A stretch of 64,000 nt of DNA, taken from positions 57,877-121,876 of the forward strand of contig NVXU02000058.1 of the NCBI GenBank assembly GCA_002734065.2. The letters are read 5' to 3'. Positions 61,522-64,000 of the stretch are shown piece by piece (position 1 is the stretch's first letter; each line of letters begins with the position of its first letter). Source of the DNA: Fluviicola sp. (GTDB taxonomy: Bacteria; Bacteroidota; Bacteroidia; Flavobacteriales_D; Crocinitomicaceae). The position numbers and the translations under genes were made by a program. Below the pieces are notes generated by a model. It was not told where the DNA came from and ran no database searches. It was given only the letters and a program-made list of their open reading frames with translations.

Positions 61522-62376
61522 TTATATTTTAACGACATCCATCACAAAAATGTTATAAAAAAGGTCTTCATTTGGCTTTACAAGCTTCTGATACCCTCTG
61601 TTTCCGTAGCCTTCCGTGGACGGTATGAGAATAAACATTCTATCTGCTTTTTTAGCATTAATTAACGCTTTTTTTAATCCTGGCACTGTTCCGCTATCAT
61701 TTAGGCGTAATTTAAACGGCGCTCCTCCTCGATACGTATTTACGTACAAAGGGTTACTTGGTGTCGAAACCATGCTGTGAAATTCAATTTCGGTTTTTTC
61801 TCCAAACAACAATTTATTGCTTGCATTTTCTTCAAAAACCCAGACTTTGTTGCCATCCACTTCTCTAGTTGGTTTTACTTTTTCAATGATTCTTATTTTG
61901 AGAATGTTGTCTGCATTGGGAGGTATCACATCTTTAATCCCTTTCTCTCCTCGTGCCAATTCACTTGGTATAAAAACCTCTGCATAATCGCCCACTTTTA
62001 ATTTCTGCAAGGCAATGTCCCAACCTTTTGTTTGCATCTGAAAACCAACCATAAACGGGATGCTTTCTTTGCCAATAAGATGGTTACCATCCACAACATC
62101 GTTGTCCTCTAAAAAGACTTTATAATCAATTTGTACCATGTCTCCCTTTTTGACAAGCTCTCCTTTCCCATGTTCTATCCATTTGATAATGACACCATTA
62201 CCGAGCTCTTCTTTGTCGATTACTACCGCTGGTTGGTCTAAAACATTTGCTTTTACTTCTTCTTTTACAAGAGAAGCATCATCCTTTGAGGGATTGTCAG
62301 CTGTGTTTTTTTTCACTCCTGTCGTATCGCAGCTTAAAAGAGTGAATATCAATAAAATGGTTGTAATTAATTTCAT
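61522..62376 (-). CDS. Lipoprotein with two FKBP-type peptidyl-prolyl isomerase domains
   Basis: A 284-residue exported lipoprotein (lipobox LLSC, Cys about 16) that should speed proline isomerisation in folding envelope proteins. The first FKBP domain (about 60-165) has KKGDMVQIDYKVFLED and GWDIALQKLKVGDYAEVFIPSELARGEKG. The second (about 175-284) has GTVPGLKKALINAKKADRMFILIPSTEGYGNRG but is more diverged. It follows the gldI-like gene by six bases. Double-domain FKBPs of this kind often lie next to gldI in Flavobacteriales. Confidence 0.9.
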   Translation of the reverse strand: MKLITTILLIFTLLSCDTTGVKKNTADNPSKDDASLVKEEVKANVLDQPAVVIDKEELGNGVIIKWIEHGKGELVKKGDMVQIDYKVFLEDNDVVDGNHLIGKESIPFMVGFQMQTKGWDIALQKLKVGDYAEVFIPSELARGEKGIKDVIPPNADNILKIRIIEKVKPTREVDGNKVWVFEENASNKLLFGEKTEIEFHSMVSTPSNPLYVNTYRGGAPFKLRLNDSGTVPGLKKALINAKKADRMFILIPSTEGYGNRGYQKLVKPNEDLFYNIFVMDVVKI

Positions 62377-62382
62377 ACTGGT

Positions 62383-62904
62383 TTATTTAATGCCTATTAA
62401 TCGAATATCAATAACTAATGTCGTTAAGGGCGGTATTTTTTCACTATTTCCCATCAGACCGTGCCCTAAATGACTCGGTATTATCAATTTTGCTTTGTCG
62501 CCAATGGTCAACAATTTAATTGCTTCTTGCACTCCTGATTCGATTTCACTTCTGTCCACACGAAAATCGACATACTCATCGTCTTCTGTCTTGTCGCAAA
62601 GCGTGCCGTCGAGCAACTTTATTTCGTATTCTATTTCAGCAATATTCCCTGGTTTTGGAGAATAAGAGGTGTCAATTTCGCCATTCTCATAGATGTAAAT
62701 TTGCAAACCTGAACCTGTCTCAGTCATTTGCCAATTTTTGTGCATTTCCAAGAATAATTTGATATCAATACCTTCTTGAATGGCTAAATTCTTATTCAAA
62801 TCGGTAGAATTTTGCTTTGTCCAGTTAACATCTGGTTTCACTTTCTCAACCTCTTCTGTGCAAGAAGAAAAAAAGATCAATAGGGCAATTGCAAACAGTC
62901 TCAT
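62383..62904 (-). CDS. FKBP-type peptidyl-prolyl isomerase lipoprotein (GldI-like)
   Basis: A 173-residue lipoprotein (signal peptide with FFSSC, Cys about 15) with one FKBP domain in its second half: IAEIEYEIKLLDGTLCDKTED, then VQEAIKLLTIGDKAKLIIPSHLGHGLMG. Small FKBP lipoproteins coded next to a DHH phosphoesterase are, in gliding flavobacteria, the gliding protein GldI. The same neighbours are seen here, so this is a good candidate. Gliding itself is not shown. Its start overlaps the nrnA stop by one base. Confidence 0.85.
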   Translation of the reverse strand: MRLFAIALLIFFSSCTEEVEKVKPDVNWTKQNSTDLNKNLAIQEGIDIKLFLEMHKNWQMTETGSGLQIYIYENGEIDTSYSPKPGNIAEIEYEIKLLDGTLCDKTEDDEYVDFRVDRSEIESGVQEAIKLLTIGDKAKLIIPSHLGHGLMGNSEKIPPLTTLVIDIRLIGIK

Positions 62905-63899
62905 TAAAAATATTTTGGGGCAACTTCTTTAAAATTCTTTATCGTTTCTTCCAAGCTCACAAAGGATGCTCCGCCCGATGCGTTCTTATGTCCACCGCCC
63001 TGGAAGTGGTCTCCAGCGAGTCCATTGACTGCGACATCTCCTTTAGAACGGAAAGAAATTTTAATCATATCTCCACTTTCTCTGAAGAAAACCGCAACAT
63101 TGACTCCCTCCATAGAAAGTGCAACATTGACCAATCCTTCTGTGTCTCCTTTGATATGATTGAAACGTTCCAACTCCTCTTCGGTTACAGAAATAATGGC
63201 AACATGCAAGTCTTCCAACAATTCTAAACGCTCTGCAATGATGTGCGCACGCAACTTCAACTTGTCTATTCTATTGTTGTCAAAAGTGGCTTCGTGAATT
63301 TCAGAATGCTTCACTCCATGCTTCAAAAGTGAGGCAAGAATTTCATGCGTACGAGAAGTTAATGAAGAATATCGAAAAGAACCTGTATCTGTCATTATTC
63401 CCAAATACAGAGGCGTTCCGATTGCTTGGTTTAAAAGATTCAAATTACCAGAAGCTTCAATCAATTCATAAACCAACTGCGAGGTTGAACAAACATCTGA
63501 TTGCGAAACGGCAATATCAACAAAATCATCGGGGTCTAAATGGTGGTCTATCATTACTTTCGTTCCCGTAGCACTTTCTAAAAAAGGCGCCATTTCTTTC
63601 CCCAAACGATTTGCTCCGTTGTAATCCAAGCAGAAAATTAAGTCTGCATTCTGCAAAGCGTCTTTCACTTCTTGCTCATTGTCTTCAAAAGTGGCAATTC
63701 TGACACCTCCTTTTGCCCATTCAATAAAATCGGGACATTTATCTGGGTGACAGATTTTTGCATTCTTGCCCAAAGCTTTGATGAAGTGATACATACCCAT
63801 AGAACTACCGATGGAATCTCCGTCAGGAGAGCGGTGACTGGTGATTACTATATTTTTTGCCGTTTTAATTGCAGTTATTATTTCTTGGGTGTTTTTCAT
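62904..63899 (-). CDS. nrnA: DHH family phosphoesterase, NrnA-like (oligoribonuclease/pAp phosphatase)
   Basis: A 331-residue DHH/DHHA1 enzyme that breaks down very short RNAs and pAp. Metal-binding motifs are intact: TSHRSPDGDSIGSS (about 21-34), FCLDYN (about 92), the DHH triad in VMIDHHLDPDD (about 115-125), and GSFRYSSLTSRTHEI. The C-terminal DHHA1 domain has GGGHKNASGGASF (about 300). It is the first gene of the minus-strand set in this window; the transcription start is likely near the right edge. Confidence 0.93.
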   Translation of the reverse strand: MKNTQEIITAIKTAKNIVITSHRSPDGDSIGSSMGMYHFIKALGKNAKICHPDKCPDFIEWAKGGVRIATFEDNEQEVKDALQNADLIFCLDYNGANRLGKEMAPFLESATGTKVMIDHHLDPDDFVDIAVSQSDVCSTSQLVYELIEASGNLNLLNQAIGTPLYLGIMTDTGSFRYSSLTSRTHEILASLLKHGVKHSEIHEATFDNNRIDKLKLRAHIIAERLELLEDLHVAIISVTEEELERFNHIKGDTEGLVNVALSMEGVNVAVFFRESGDMIKISFRSKGDVAVNGLAGDHFQGGGHKNASGGASFVSLEETIKNFKEVAPKYF

Positions 63900-63960
63900 T
63901 CAATTTTTTCTTTAAATATTACTTTCATTTTTTTCTTGAGCACGATAGTAAGGGCAAGAT

Positions 63961-64000
63961 TGGATAGTACGGGCGAGTCGCGACTCGCCCGTACTATCCA
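63961..64000. repeat. Perfect 40-bp palindrome at the window edge (REP-like)
   Basis: Two 20-base arms, TGGATAGTACGGGCGAGTCG and its reverse complement, meet without a loop. It may extend beyond base 64000. It is GC-rich compared with its surroundings. Shape and GC content resemble REP elements used by RAYT-type (Y1) transposases; none is visible in the window. Confidence 0.8.

Noticed and set aside
1-64000. tRNA, rRNA or tmRNA genes
   Set aside because: All larger gaps were read for cloverleaf or conserved rRNA text and none was found; a covariance-model search could still show small RNAs I cannot see.

Overview
The window looks like a chromosomal segment of a low-GC, gliding or formerly gliding member of the Bacteroidota, most likely Flavobacteriales. 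The evidence is the Bacteroidota-type promoters (TTG, 17-23 bases, TAnnTTTG), the near absence of Shine-Dalgarno sequences, type IX secretion (T9SS) C-terminal sorting domains, a Bacteroidota-type omega subunit, a GldI-like prolyl isomerase, a DUF4835 protein, a BamD lipoprotein and many signal peptides ending in a lipobox or in FAQ/FSQ. No rRNA, tRNA, CRISPR array or intact transposase was found. Product names rest on motifs and family knowledge; no database search was possible.

Layout. 1-8 kb: the end of an ABC exporter, a DEAD-box helicase, RlmF, a DUF819 membrane protein and two tandem POT peptide transporters. 8-10 kb: an M1 aminopeptidase lipoprotein. 10-17 kb: a complete-looking clade II nitrous oxide reductase operon (fasciclin lipoprotein, cytochrome c, nosZ, an unnamed membrane protein, nosL, nosD, nosF, nosY). 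It is preceded by an FNR/DNR-like palindrome about 30 bp upstream of a -7 box, and a strong hairpin lies just after nosZ. 17-21 kb, minus strand: a compact operon of MntA nucleotidyltransferase, HepT toxin, a Upf1-like SF1 helicase and an unknown protein. 21-28 kb: valS, a MscS channel and alaS. 27.7-33.2 kb: a 5.4-kb cassette of four secreted-protein genes bounded by an exact 34-bp direct repeat of the alaS 3' end. Its first gene carries a G10 tract just after the signal peptide, and its two middle genes are recently duplicated T9SS cargo genes. 33-43 kb: FMN-dependent glutamate-synthase-like protein, M23/LysM peptidase, rhodanese, a sigma factor with a very large membrane-anchored partner carrying a TonB C-terminal domain, RluA, PanB, L19 and a GH25 lysozyme. 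43-54 kb: orphan HisKA_2 sensor kinase, a PorE-like OmpA protein, Lon, a GlmU-like enzyme, a sodium/solute symporter and a fatty-acid desaturase. 54-64 kb, minus strand: a long run of closely packed or overlapping genes (nrnA, gldI-like, FKBP, M23/LysM, bamD, rpoZ, coaBC, DUF4835/PorD-like, recN, GSCFA, rluF).

The nos operon is the clearest functional unit. The cytochrome c can feed electrons to NosZ, NosL and NosDFY supply copper and mature the CuZ site, and the upstream palindrome suggests low-oxygen or nitrogen-oxide control. Several separate genes belong to T9SS and the cell envelope (PorE-like, DUF4835, GldI-like, BamD, M23 peptidases), and the cassette after alaS appears to encode cargo for that system.

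The most unusual items are the repeat-bounded cassette with its probable phase-variable poly-G gene, the regulatory site and internal terminator of the nos operon, the MntA-HepT-helicase operon, the sigma/anti-sigma-TonB pair, and several families of intergenic repeats. These include a perfect 34-bp inverted repeat and a perfect 40-bp palindrome at the right edge.
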